Counted from the first letter of the stretch, positions 34,214 through 43,266 are shown. The stretch: DNA of 64,000 nt from UBA5078 sp033721235 (GCA_033721235.1 JAWWAY010000006.1:62001-126000), one strand, 5' to 3'. The notes: generated by a model not told the origin, from the letters alone. Numbers and translations are program-made.

Positions 34214-35155
34214 CTAGGTTTGAGCGCTGAACTTCTTGATATAGGGGGTGATGATTTCATGTTGGGCTTCGGATGTTTGTGCGGAAAGGTCGTCGAAAAC
34301 ATTATACAAGCTTCGCCAGAGTCCATACTTGCTGTTGATTGGCTCGGATAATAGAAATGGTCGCGCAAAATAAAAGCCTTGGACCAAATCCACTCCAGCT
34401 TCCATTGCGACTAGCGCTTCATTCTCAGTCTCTATGCCTTCTGCCAAGACAATGCACTTTGAATGATGGAGCATGCTGGTGATACCTTTGATTAGCCCCT
34501 TTACACTAGGGTCTGTCCCAGCCTTCTTAATCATGCTTCTATCTAATTTCACAATATCGGGTTTAATGCGCCAGATTCTCTCGAAGTTAGATTGTCCTGC
34601 TCCGAAGTCGTCAATGGCTATAAGAAATCCCATTTCCTTGTAGCGTTTAATATGTTGCTCCAATTCCTTTTCGTCGTCGATGACGGACTCTAGAATTTCA
34701 ATGACTATTCTGTTCGCGGGATAATTTTTTTCATTAAGGATGTAGCTTAAAAATTCTGCGTAGTAATCACTATCGCTCAGCGTTTGTGGATTTACATTGA
34801 GGAATAGCCAAGCATTGGGAGAATTAAGCGCGTGAAAGTTTTCTATGTGAACCAATTGGCAAATACGATCCAGTTCGCATACGTTCTTGGGGCTTTGCTG
34901 CTCAAAAAGTGTGAGAGGAGGTACCATGTTTCCGGATTTATCTAATCCTCTGGCTAATCCCTCTAGTCCGACAATTCTTCTATGCGCGATGCTGTAGATA
35001 GGTTGGAAAGCGGATATGACTCGCGTCTCATTGTATTGAGAGAATCGATTACCGTGAAAGTACCCTAAGGTTTCAGAAATTTTTTCGAACATACTATGTA
35101 TATAATTTGACGGAAATTGTGAGTCGAAATAAACCGTGTTTAAAATGTTTTGCAT
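34214..35155 (-). CDS. EAL-domain cyclic di-GMP phosphodiesterase, shortened by a premature TAG
   Basis: A 313-aa protein (from ATG 35155; 35233 and 35095 are alternatives) with an EAL domain that hydrolyses c-di-GMP. The signature reads EGL rather than EAL (VGLEGLARG), with the other catalytic residues kept: Asn in NVNPQTL, Glu in IEILES, the DDFGAG loop, Lys in VKLDRS, Glu in AEGIETE and Gln in VQGFYFARP. The frame stops at TAG 34216-34214 after KKFSAQT, and the missing sensor module continues in frame beyond it. No membrane segment is visible. The OMPLA gene lies upstream on the same strand. Confidence 0.88.
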   Translation of the reverse strand: MQNILNTVYFDSQFPSNYIHSMFEKISETLGYFHGNRFSQYNETRVISAFQPIYSIAHRRIVGLEGLARGLDKSGNMVPPLTLFEQQSPKNVCELDRICQLVHIENFHALNSPNAWLFLNVNPQTLSDSDYYAEFLSYILNEKNYPANRIVIEILESVIDDEKELEQHIKRYKEMGFLIAIDDFGAGQSNFERIWRIKPDIVKLDRSMIKKAGTDPSVKGLIKGITSMLHHSKCIVLAEGIETENEALVAMEAGVDLVQGFYFARPFLLSEPINSKYGLWRSLYNVFDDLSAQTSEAQHEIITPYIKKFSAQT

Positions 35156-35281
35156 ATGTCTCGCTACTATATATATTGATAGTACTAGCTTGTGCTGCGC
35201 CAGGCCACAACAATGGCAATTAGCCCGTTGCACACGAAGCGTAATAATATTGGCCTCTACTACGGCCGTGCATAGTTATAG

Positions 35282-35304
35282 GGCGTTTATTTTTACCAAA
35301 CGCC
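35282..35304 (-). terminator. 7-bp hairpin after the OMPLA gene
   Basis: GGCGTTT and AAACGCC form a perfect stem around a 9-nt loop, 15 bases past the OMPLA stop on the minus strand. No T tract follows it, so termination is possible but not clear. Confidence 0.38.
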
Positions 35305-35319
35305 TTGTTGGTGCATAAA

Positions 35320-36288
35320 CTAAAAACCAAGGGGGAAATAGAAGCCTGCTCGAAGACTACGAGTTTTGTAGTTGTGGCTAATAAGAGCTTCACCGTATCC
35401 ATCATAAAAGCTAAGCATAAAGTGGCTATTGATCCATCTCGATATAGGTACAACAAGGTCTGCTTGATAACTAATTTTACTGGTGTTATTGCCCTGTCTT
35501 GCTGATAGTTCTAGCTTCGCCCAGTTGTTAATGGTGTATTGGGCACCTATTTCCAGATGTCCTAAGTAATCGTCTATGTCGGTGTTAAAGTCTCCTTTGT
35601 CTACTATCTTCCACGCTTTTAGGCTCCAACTAAGTGCTTCGCTTATATAGAAGCTGCGCTTAGCGTATAGCCGGTCCCAGCTTCTTGACTGCTGTTGATC
35701 CAGCCCATTGGATTGATGTTCAAACCCAAACTGATCCACTAGGTGTAAGCTAGCCCTGTTATTGCGGGTATTATTTGTTTGCGTAAAGTCCCAAAAAATT
35801 TCTGGATTGTAATTGTGTTCCTTGAATGGGGCGGATGATTCCGCAATGTCCCACCACGAACGCTGTGAGTACCCAAAGCGCAGCGGCGCCAGTAGAGGTG
35901 ACTCTTCATCTGGAAATAAAGCAAACTGCATACCAAGTTCGAATTTTATGTCAAATGTCTTCCCGCTGAATGGTTGACCACCATTGTTGTTTTTCATGGA
36001 ACCGAAAACGATATAGTTACGTTTATAGGGTTGGAAGAAGTGACCGGGTGCGTCTGCTGCAATGGAGGGCTTATGTTTCTGGGCTTCGCTATCTTCGCTG
36101 ATAGTAGGTGCCACAGCTTGATGGCATAGCTCGGTTAGATCCTTGACGGTTTTGTTCAGGTTCGTCTCTTTGATGACTTCGGCTTGAAGACAAGCATTGA
36201 GTAGTGGGTCTTGTGCGGAAGCGGCTTTGGTTGGAAGAGAACTTAGAATCAGAGCAGTGGCAAAAATTGGAAATAGATAATTAAACAT
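35320..36288 (-). CDS. pldA: outer-membrane phospholipase A (OMPLA)
   Basis: A 322-aa outer-membrane phospholipase that degrades misplaced phospholipids in the outer leaflet. After a signal peptide (cleavage near KAASAQ), the protein has the alternating strands of a barrel and ends in Phe (FYFPLGF). The active-site segment is GFEHQSNGL: His191 and Ser193 match E. coli His142/Ser144. The third triad residue, Asn156 in E. coli, aligns with Asp205 here (SRSWDRLYAKR), giving a Ser-His-Asp set. The N-terminal ~60 residues before the barrel hold three Cys. It is upstream of the EAL gene. Confidence 0.93.
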   Translation of the reverse strand: MFNYLFPIFATALILSSLPTKAASAQDPLLNACLQAEVIKETNLNKTVKDLTELCHQAVAPTISEDSEAQKHKPSIAADAPGHFFQPYKRNYIVFGSMKNNNGGQPFSGKTFDIKFELGMQFALFPDEESPLLAPLRFGYSQRSWWDIAESSAPFKEHNYNPEIFWDFTQTNNTRNNRASLHLVDQFGFEHQSNGLDQQQSRSWDRLYAKRSFYISEALSWSLKAWKIVDKGDFNTDIDDYLGHLEIGAQYTINNWAKLELSARQGNNTSKISYQADLVVPISRWINSHFMLSFYDGYGEALISHNYKTRSLRAGFYFPLGF

Positions 36289-36401
36289 AAATGGCTCTGG
36301 GCTCCTGTGTTGATACCCTAAGGGTTTGGCTATTTAGTGCTAAACTGGGAAGCGGGCTCATTGGTGCTTGTGCCCTTACCAGTAAATAGTGGGAGTATCG
36401 C

Positions 36402-37487
36402 TTGTTAGTTTTTGCAGCACAAATTGTCTCTATTTTTTCTGTGTTCCTGTTAGGGCTCGGTTATTTAAAGGCTACGCCAAATGTGGTCAGTGCTCGCTTA
36501 TGCTTTCTGCTGACTGTATGCGTTGTCTGCTACCTCCTCAGTACTATGTCTCTCGCTTACATCGAGGAGCCTTATCGACTACAGTTTGGTGGTTGGACAC
36601 CTTTGCTGTACTTGGGAGGAAGTGCAATCCCCGGCGTCTTTATGTTCTATTGCTATTACCTTTTTGAGGACGAAGCAACTCCTTCGAGAGTATTGCTTGT
36701 GCTGTTCATCGTGGGTTTAGCGCTAGCGCAGGTCCCTGTGTGGCTCCCTAGCTTCTCTTCGCTTCTGCCGCAGCTTGTTGGCGAGTCACTGTCTTCGTTT
36801 CTGCTACGCACGGCGCCTAATCTAATACAGGTGGTTTTTGCCGCTCTGGCACTGTACTGGGTCGCTAAGGGATGGTCTGAGGACTTGGTAGAGACACGGC
36901 GTGTTTGGCGCTCGGTCGTCCTAAGCCTGCAAGCGGTAGTGATTTTTGTAGTATTGCTGATGGAGAATTATGTCCTGGTTGTCGCGCAAGAGCATTATGC
37001 CAGTGTCCGTAGCGCCATCCATTATGGCATTAGTGTGGTGTCTTTTGCTGCTCTATTGATGCTTTTTCGCTTTGATTACGCACCTGTCGAGGAGGCCTTA
37101 GCGAAAGAGGGAGAGGTAGCTGAAGAGTTGGAGCCAGATCTGTCTATGGCGGTGGAGACATTAGACCGTTTGCTCAAGCAGCAGAAAGTTTATCGTGAGC
37201 ATGGTCTCACGATAGCGAAGTTAGCCGCAAAGATGGAGATGCCGGAGTATCGCTTGCGAGCCTTAATTAATCGTCACATGGGATATCGTAATTTTAACGC
37301 TCTATTGCACGAGTATCGGATAGAAGACGCGTGCCACATGCTGCGCCAAAAACAGCAGAAGCCTCTGCCCATCCTTACTATCGCGCTAACGGTGGGCTAT
37401 CAGTCGATTACCCCCTTTAATAATGCTTTTCGTCAGTTAAAAGGCGTGACACCCACCACTTATCGCAAGACTGAACAATCGTGCTAG
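36402..37487 (+). CDS. membrane-bound AraC-family transcriptional regulator
   Basis: A 361-aa protein. About six or seven hydrophobic helices span residues 1-225 (MLVFAAQIVSIFSVFLLGLG, LCFLLTVCVVCYLL, LLVLFIVGLALAQVPVW and others). The cytoplasmic C-terminus is an AraC/XylS double helix-turn-helix: LTIAKLAAKMEMPEYRLRAL and ILTIALTVGYQSITPFNNAF, ending GVTPTTYRK. Such regulators sense membrane or envelope signals. I start at TTG 36402, which has GGGAG seven bases upstream. It is divergent from OMPLA, so it could regulate that gene. It ends 2 bases before the convergent LysR gene. Confidence 0.88.
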   Translation: MLVFAAQIVSIFSVFLLGLGYLKATPNVVSARLCFLLTVCVVCYLLSTMSLAYIEEPYRLQFGGWTPLLYLGGSAIPGVFMFYCYYLFEDEATPSRVLLVLFIVGLALAQVPVWLPSFSSLLPQLVGESLSSFLLRTAPNLIQVVFAALALYWVAKGWSEDLVETRRVWRSVVLSLQAVVIFVVLLMENYVLVVAQEHYASVRSAIHYGISVVSFAALLMLFRFDYAPVEEALAKEGEVAEELEPDLSMAVETLDRLLKQQKVYREHGLTIAKLAAKMEMPEYRLRALINRHMGYRNFNALLHEYRIEDACHMLRQKQQKPLPILTIALTVGYQSITPFNNAFRQLKGVTPTTYRKTEQSC

Positions 37488-37489
37488 GA

Positions 37490-38392
37490 CTATTGCTCGA
37501 AAGCGTGCTTTAGGGCCTTCGCTAAGGCTTGAGTGACAGGGCCGGCTTTTTCTGGCGAGCTAAGCATCAGATATAAAGGAACAATTCTTCTTGCGTCTTG
37601 CTCTAAGGGGAGTCGCTGCAGAGTTCCGCGCTTTAAATCATCTTCTACCCAGTTAAGTGGCATAAAAGCGAAGCCTATTCCTGAGCGCAGTATCTTGAGG
37701 CTGCTAGCAAAATGGCTCACAGTCCAACGCTGCTCTGAGCCAAGCCAGCCCGCATCCTGCTCGCGTTTGGTACCCGTATCGCGTAACACTATTTGCCTGT
37801 GCGCCTTGAGTTGCCATTCATCTATTGCTTTGCTCGCCTCATTGTCGAGCGAGACTAATAGGGGGTGTGATGGATGAGCCACTGGAATCATCTCTACGTT
37901 TTTAATGGGAACGCCTGAGAATCCGGTAGGGACCTTGCTGCCAATGACTATATCTGCCTGTCGTTCGAGCAAAGCTTCCTCTGTGCCTGATAGGGATGTC
38001 TCTAAAATGCGGACCCTCGTCAGGGGATACTCTTGAGCCAGCGCGTCTAGAGCAGGAATGATCGCTTGGATGTCGATTAATGCATCTAGGGCTATGCTGA
38101 CTTGGCTCTCTATGCCCTGGGCGAGCTGTTGCGCGTAGTCTTCCGTTCTCTGGGCGTGTTCCAACAGTGCTAGAGCGCGGCGGTAGAGTACTTTGCCCTG
38201 AACTGTGAGCACGGCTCTGCGGCCCTTAAGCTGGAGTACGGGCTCCGGCAGTTGTTGGTTTAAGCGTGCTATCGCATAACTAATACTGGATTGGCTCTTA
38301 TTGAGCTGTTCGGCCGCTGCGGCAAAGGAGCCAGTCTCTACGACGGCTCTCAATGTTGCCCAGTTCTCCAATGATACTTTGATTTTTGGCAT
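37490..38392 (-). CDS. LysR-family transcriptional regulator, likely regulator of azoR
   Basis: A 300-aa LysR protein. The N-terminal winged helix reads LENWATLRAVVETGSFAAAA then EQLNKSQSSISYAIARLNQQ; the C-terminal periplasmic-binding-protein-like domain covers about 90-295. It is divergent from the azoreductase gene across a 131-base gap, the usual arrangement for a LysR regulator and its target. The inducer is unknown. Confidence 0.93.
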   Translation of the reverse strand: MPKIKVSLENWATLRAVVETGSFAAAAEQLNKSQSSISYAIARLNQQLPEPVLQLKGRRAVLTVQGKVLYRRALALLEHAQRTEDYAQQLAQGIESQVSIALDALIDIQAIIPALDALAQEYPLTRVRILETSLSGTEEALLERQADIVIGSKVPTGFSGVPIKNVEMIPVAHPSHPLLVSLDNEASKAIDEWQLKAHRQIVLRDTGTKREQDAGWLGSEQRWTVSHFASSLKILRSGIGFAFMPLNWVEDDLKRGTLQRLPLEQDARRIVPLYLMLSSPEKAGPVTQALAKALKHAFEQ

Positions 38393-38447
38393 ATTTAGCC
38401 CTAATACATCGAATTTATTGATCTATAAATCCGGAATTTTGCGCTTT

Positions 38448-38475
38448 TTGACCGCCTTTCTCAATGTAATATGTT
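38448..38475 (+). promoter_or_regulatory. candidate promoter of the azoreductase gene
   Basis: TTGACC (38448-38453) and TATGTT (38470-38475) are 16 bases apart, about 50 bases before the azoR start, in the gap shared with the LysR gene. Confidence 0.4.
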
Positions 38476-38523
38476 TAACAACTGTTACTAGTGCAGCTAA
38501 ACAAGCTGCGAGGGGTGAGAAGA

Positions 38524-39162
38524 ATGAGGCAAGTACTACAGATCAACACCAGTATATTCGATGGTCCTTCTAGTGCGGGCGTGTCGACACAATTGGCTAA
38601 TGAGTTAATGGAAAAGCTGGTAGCGCAAGACGACGATCTTGTCGTAGATAGGCTCGATTTTAGCGAGAACCCTGTACCGCATTTGGATGGCGAGCGCTTA
38701 CAGGCCCTCATGACTGAAGAGTCAGAGCGTACCGCGCGCCAGTGTGAGCTGATCAGTTACTCCGACGATCTTATTGCTCGCCTACAGCGGGCCGATGAAG
38801 TCATCATTGGCGTCCCTATGTATAACTTCTCCATTCCGTCTATGTTGAAGGCATGGATAGATCACGTGGCGCGTGCCGGTGTCACATTCAAGTATACGGA
38901 GAACGGCGCTGTGGGCTTGTTGGGGGACAAAAAGGTCTATTTGATGGTAACGACAGGTGGGAAGCACGAAGAGGGCAAGACTGATCACATTCGTCCTCTA
39001 ATGAAGACAATACTGCCCTTTTTGGGCCTAGATAACTACGATATTGTGATTGCGGATGGTTTGAATATGGGAGATGAGCCGCGCCAAGAGGGAATCGCTC
39101 GCGCTAAGGAGCAAATCGAGGACATCGCGGCGGCCAGAGCAAAAAGCATTCGCGCAGCCTAA
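38524..39162 (+). CDS. azoR: FMN-dependent NADH-azoreductase AzoR
   Basis: A 212-aa flavodoxin-fold quinone/azo reductase. FMN-binding segments are visible: LQINTSIFDGPSSAGVS near the N-terminus, GVPMYNFSIPSMLKAWIDHV (about residue 95-115) and MVTTGGKHEEG. AzoR enzymes reduce quinones and azo dyes in two steps with NADH and protect against thiol and quinone stress. I start at ATG 38524, preceded by GGTGAGA, rather than 38491. Divergent LysR gene upstream is the probable regulator. Confidence 0.92.
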   Translation: MRQVLQINTSIFDGPSSAGVSTQLANELMEKLVAQDDDLVVDRLDFSENPVPHLDGERLQALMTEESERTARQCELISYSDDLIARLQRADEVIIGVPMYNFSIPSMLKAWIDHVARAGVTFKYTENGAVGLLGDKKVYLMVTTGGKHEEGKTDHIRPLMKTILPFLGLDNYDIVIADGLNMGDEPRQEGIARAKEQIEDIAAARAKSIRAA

Positions 39163-39196
39163 GTGGGCTGCGCTCTTGCCCTGTTTTGTTAGGCCT

Positions 39197-40126
39197 TTAC
39201 TCGGTAGTAGTCACCATATAGCCCACTCTAGGGAAGTGGACAGCTACTGTGCCTGCGCGCTCGTCTTCGCGTTTAAGGACTACCTCGAACTCGTCGCAAT
39301 ACAGAAATTCACCTTCGACCGGGTCGATGCCGTAGTCCGTTGGTTGCACGACGATTTTGGCGCCGGGCTGGATTGTTCCTAAGGACGAGCTAGCAGATTT
39401 GGTGACTATCTGGCTGCTACGCGCGATTTCAATAGCTGCTTCGCTGCTCATCTGCTCCGGATCCCCGTGGCCAAGTTTAGCAATGTTTTCCATCCACTTT
39501 AGGATATTCGGAAAGTCGTTCAAAATGTCCTTGGCGATGGGTTTTGTAATCAGAAACCAAAGCGGATGGTATACGGAGAAATCTGCTATGCATGGAGCCT
39601 CACCAAATAGGTAAGTCTGACCATTTTGCAGTTGCTCCTCAAAGTTCTTTAAAGCCAGCATTAAACCGTTTTCAGCTTCCGAGAATGGCATTCTGGGCGC
39701 AGGTGAGCCTTTTCGCATAGCGGCCCTGTCCGTAAGAAAAGCCTTCATGGCGGCTTCGTCCCCATCGAATACCTGGGTCATCACTTCAGGTCTGAAGCCT
39801 AAGGGGACAGCACACTGAAACAGGTAGGAGTCGGCCCAACTCGCTAGTGCCTGAGCACTTAGCCCCGAGCTAGCAGGATACAAATCATTGTCCGTCGTCA
39901 GATTATTCAGCTTGCGAGCGATAAGAGCGGTATCACAGATGATGTTTGCCCCGATCTGTAATACCGGCGTTCTGCGGTAGCCACCGGTAAGCGCAATTAA
40001 GTCGGGCTTGGGCATGATGCGTGGAATTGTGACCGACCGCCAGGACAGTTGCTTTGCGCCCATTATGGCTCGAACCTTCTCTGCGAAAGGCGATGTCGAA
40101 TAATGATGAAGAATAATATCGCTCAT
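39197..40126 (-). CDS. glutathione S-transferase family protein with a C-terminal extension
   Basis: A 309-aa protein, about 90 residues longer than a standard GST. The thioredoxin-like N-terminal domain covers 1-80 (LHHYSTSPFAEKVRAIM, RRTPVLQIG, ICDTALIARKL), and the helical domain runs to about 215. The last ~80 residues (from SSLGTIQPGAKIVVQPTDYG) form an additional beta-rich segment with FLYCDEFEVVLKRED, which I do not recognise. Catalytic residue assignment (Ser in YSTSPFAEK) is uncertain. Probably cytoplasmic. Convergent with azoR and divergent from the HD-GYP gene. Confidence 0.85.
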   Translation of the reverse strand: MSDIILHHYSTSPFAEKVRAIMGAKQLSWRSVTIPRIMPKPDLIALTGGYRRTPVLQIGANIICDTALIARKLNNLTTDNDLYPASSGLSAQALASWADSYLFQCAVPLGFRPEVMTQVFDGDEAAMKAFLTDRAAMRKGSPAPRMPFSEAENGLMLALKNFEEQLQNGQTYLFGEAPCIADFSVYHPLWFLITKPIAKDILNDFPNILKWMENIAKLGHGDPEQMSSEAAIEIARSSQIVTKSASSSLGTIQPGAKIVVQPTDYGIDPVEGEFLYCDEFEVVLKREDERAGTVAVHFPRVGYMVTTTE

Positions 40127-40231
40127 ACCGAAAATACCGTTTTTGCTTGTAGGTTTAGGCTGTTGATTCTAACGTGAAGTAGCAGGGCCTTGCGAGCTTT
40201 GCAAAATCTAGAAAAGGCGATAAGCTGTGAT

Positions 40232-40263
40232 CAATTGTGACAATTGGAATACATGGCTATACA
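40232..40263 (+). promoter_or_regulatory. candidate promoter with perfect palindromic operator upstream of the HD-GYP gene
   Basis: CAATTGT-G-ACAATTG (40232-40246) is a perfect 15-bp palindrome. It contains TTGTGA (40235-40240), which sits 17 bases before TATACA (40258-40263), so the palindrome overlaps the probable -35 box. A dimeric regulator bound here would block transcription of the HD-GYP gene, and perhaps affect the divergent GST gene. Confidence 0.5.
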
Positions 40264-40313
40264 AGGATCCACTTCAGCCGATATAAGACTTAGGCGATAT
40301 AAGGTCCTACAGA

Positions 40314-41522
40314 ATGATAAAAAAAATAACAGTAGAAGAGCTTACACTTGGCATGTATGTGCAGGAGTTGCATTCCTCATGGATGAATCATCCGTTCTGG
40401 AAAACCAGCTTCCTACTTGAGGATGATGAAGACCTGCAGAAGATCAGAAGCTGTGGTGTCAAGAATGTCAGCATTGACCTCAGCAAGAGTGTTCTGAAGA
40501 AAGCGAAGCCAGCCGAACCGCCAGCGAATAAAACGACAGATTCCGTTGCCAAACCAAAGACAAAACCAGCGCCAGTAAAGTTTAGCTTGCAGCGCGAGTT
40601 GGCCAAGGCACGTGAGTTATGTGATACGTCCCGTAGTGCCGTCATGAATATGTTTAAAGAGGCACGGATGGGAGCGACTGTGTCGGCTGACGTTGTCGAA
40701 AATGTCGTTGAGCAAATAGCCAATTCCGTGGTTCGTCATCCGCAAGCTTTAATAAGCCTTGCGCGCCTTAAAACTGCTGATAACTATACCTATCTTCACT
40801 CTGTAGCCGTTAGTGCCATGATGGTTGCGTTTGCTAAAGCCCTTGGTTTTGATGAAGAGCAGACTCGTGAAGCAGGCGCGGCGGGTTTGTTGCATGACTT
40901 AGGTAAATCGGGCATTCCGGATAGTATTCTCAGTAAGCCAGGAAAGTTGACGACAGAAGAGTTTGAAATTATTAAGACCCATTCCAGCATTGGTGCCGAA
41001 ATCCTAGAGGCAACACCAGATGTTAACCCCAATGTGATAGAGGCTTGCCTGCATCATCATGAGAAGATGGACGGGTCGGGTTATCCCCATGGTTTAAAAG
41101 GGGATGAAATCACGCGCCTAGCGCGAATGACTGCCATTTGTGATGTCTACGATGCCGTGACGTCTAATAGGCCATATAAGCAAGGTTGGTGTCCTGCTGA
41201 GTCGCTACAGAGAATGATGCAATGGAAAGGGCATTTTGATCCTGCATTGTTTCAAGTCTTTGTCAAAACCTTGGGTATTTACCCAACGGGTACTCTGGTA
41301 AGAATGGAAAGCCAGCGCTTGGCAGTTGTCGTAGAGCAAAACGAGGGCAGTATTTTGAAGCCTGTTGTGAAGGTGTTTTTCTCTTTACGCTCCAATCTTC
41401 CTTTAAGCCCGCAGCTGCTAGATCTCTCGTCTTCTAAGGCTAATGACAAGATTATTGCTAGGGAAGCGCAAGAAGATTGGAACTTCAAGTATCTCGATGA
41501 ACTATGGCAATCTGAAAACTAA
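40314..41522 (+). CDS. HD-GYP cyclic di-GMP phosphodiesterase with N-terminal DUF3391
   Basis: A 402-aa cytoplasmic enzyme. The DUF3391 segment (1-125, starting IKKITVEELTLGMYVQELHS) is followed by the HD-GYP domain with GLLHDLGKSGIPDSILSKPG, KTHSSIGAEIL, LHHHEKMDGSGYPHGLKGDE and ICDVYDAVTSNRPYK. Metal-binding HD residues and the GYP motif are intact, so c-di-GMP hydrolysis to GMP is expected. A 15-bp palindrome overlaps its promoter. It ends 16 bases before the convergent dihaem peroxidase gene. Confidence 0.93.
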   Translation: MIKKITVEELTLGMYVQELHSSWMNHPFWKTSFLLEDDEDLQKIRSCGVKNVSIDLSKSVLKKAKPAEPPANKTTDSVAKPKTKPAPVKFSLQRELAKARELCDTSRSAVMNMFKEARMGATVSADVVENVVEQIANSVVRHPQALISLARLKTADNYTYLHSVAVSAMMVAFAKALGFDEEQTREAGAAGLLHDLGKSGIPDSILSKPGKLTTEEFEIIKTHSSIGAEILEATPDVNPNVIEACLHHHEKMDGSGYPHGLKGDEITRLARMTAICDVYDAVTSNRPYKQGWCPAESLQRMMQWKGHFDPALFQVFVKTLGIYPTGTLVRMESQRLAVVVEQNEGSILKPVVKVFFSLRSNLPLSPQLLDLSSSKANDKIIAREAQEDWNFKYLDELWQSEN

Positions 41523-41538
41523 TGCGGTGTTTTAGAAT

Positions 41539-43266
41539 TTACTCCACTTCAAAACTAAAAGGCCTCGCATTGAATCTAAGAATATTATCGTTTGGCATAT
41601 AGCCGACATATATTTCAAAAACGCCGCTCAATTGGCTCAGTCCAGATACAAGCCCTATGTTTTCGATGCTACCGAGCCTCTGTATAGATCGTGCGCTAGT
41701 CAGTGAGGCAGTGTCGCCATTCCACAAGGTAAAACCTCCGTCCTCGTTTAGGGCAAACAAATTGCCGCCGTAAGACACGACGCAGTATAGCTGTGACTCT
41801 AGACCAATATCGTTAGGGTCTATGGTAATGCGAGCATTGATAGTAATGGCTTCATTCAGTGAAAAATGGGTGTCTGCTCTATTGCTATCGCCAAGCACTG
41901 ACAATTCAAACTGAGCGGAACTCGTTTGTAGATCGGTTCTGATAGCGTTGGAATATTGAACGGACGGTTCTTGCGCGGACTCGCTAGCGAGGGTGGGCCT
42001 GTCGAAAGGAAAGACCTCTTGACTAGCTCTCGGGTCACTGAGTCCATTGACAATGAAATCTATAATTTTGTTGCGTTGCTGATCGTCGTTGGCAAAAACA
42101 TCGACTTCATTGAGTTCGATATTGCTATTTGGAATATTAGATTGCCTTTGTGTGAACTGAGTATGCCCTGTATCTGCCGCGCCGGCATTGTAAAAGTCGA
42201 AAGCGTCACTGACATCGCTAATCCACCCAAGGTGCATCAATGCAGACTTAGACCCAATATTGCGAAGCGAAGGCGTTTTGAACTTGCCGCGGTCATTGTT
42301 TTGGCCTGTAAGCTCGAATTGCCCTAGGTCTTCGTTGGCAGGCCTTAGGCCAATATTGTGAAAATTATTGTCGCTGAACAGGGGAGGGACGTGACAATTT
42401 CGGCAAACCGAATCATTGAAGAGCTGCCATCCCTCTATCTGCTGTGCAGTCATGGCGCTATTATCGCCCTCGATAAATTCATCCCAGGGCGTTTCATTCG
42501 GAACCAAGGTGCGCTCATAGGTGGCAATGGCCATAGCGATGCGAGTGGGGTTAATCTCGGCTGAGGAGAATGCCGCTAAGAAGAGATCGCCATAGTCCTT
42601 GCCCCCTTGAAGGGCATCAGCCATATCGGCGGGAATATCGGACGCGAGCGCCAATGGAACCACTTGTTCCAGCTTGTTGATGACATCTTGCCATGTGCGA
42701 TCAGCCTGTGCCATTTCAACACTACTGAGAATCGGACCCACGGCCTGGCTTTCGAGCGAGCCGCCTGTGCTAATGACTATATTCGATTCGTTGAGCGGGT
42801 CCACGAACTCATCGGTTGCTCGACCATCCCAGAAATTACTGTCAGCAAACATCGATGTGAAAAACGAAGGGGCCGCACGCCCGGTGACCTGAGGGCTGTG
42901 ACCAAATATGGGGTCATTGAGCTGCCGTCCCGTGCTATCTAGGGCGCGTATACCAAAGGAGCCGATAATATCGTCAGCTGTCCCAAATATCTCATCATTG
43001 CCCGGATGTGTGGCTCGGCGGGGATCCGCGCCGCCTGCGGCAGGGCGGTGACAAGTGCCACAGGCTACGGTGTTGTCGCTGGAGAGTTGTTCGTCCCAAA
43101 ACAGTATCTTGCCCAATACGCGCTTGGGTTCAGTAATAGGGTTCTCTTGTGGTGCCGGCGCCTCGCCAAGGGCTTGTAATGGAGGCGGGCCAGGCTGGGC
43201 AAGGGCCGGCAAGGAGACGCTTAATAGGATTAGGCTTAGAAAGGCGCTCGTGATTGGCCCTGGCAT
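41539..43266 (-). CDS. dihaem cytochrome c peroxidase/MauG-family protein with extra C-terminal domain
   Basis: A 575-aa exported protein (signal peptide ending LPALAQ). Two haem motifs are present: CGTCH at residues 69-73 and CRNCH near residue 290. FKTPSLRNIGSKSALMHLGW matches the region that supplies a distal ligand in cytochrome c peroxidases. Family members reduce H2O2 or, in MauG, carry out oxidative modification. The last ~140 residues (from FELSVLGDSNRADTHFSLNE) look like a separate beta-sandwich domain not found in classical CcpA. It is divergent from the SLC13 transporter gene. Which reaction it catalyses is not clear. Confidence 0.9.
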   Translation of the reverse strand: MPGPITSAFLSLILLSVSLPALAQPGPPPLQALGEAPAPQENPITEPKRVLGKILFWDEQLSSDNTVACGTCHRPAAGGADPRRATHPGNDEIFGTADDIIGSFGIRALDSTGRQLNDPIFGHSPQVTGRAAPSFFTSMFADSNFWDGRATDEFVDPLNESNIVISTGGSLESQAVGPILSSVEMAQADRTWQDVINKLEQVVPLALASDIPADMADALQGGKDYGDLFLAAFSSAEINPTRIAMAIATYERTLVPNETPWDEFIEGDNSAMTAQQIEGWQLFNDSVCRNCHVPPLFSDNNFHNIGLRPANEDLGQFELTGQNNDRGKFKTPSLRNIGSKSALMHLGWISDVSDAFDFYNAGAADTGHTQFTQRQSNIPNSNIELNEVDVFANDDQQRNKIIDFIVNGLSDPRASQEVFPFDRPTLASESAQEPSVQYSNAIRTDLQTSSAQFELSVLGDSNRADTHFSLNEAITINARITIDPNDIGLESQLYCVVSYGGNLFALNEDGGFTLWNGDTASLTSARSIQRLGSIENIGLVSGLSQLSGVFEIYVGYMPNDNILRFNARPFSFEVE

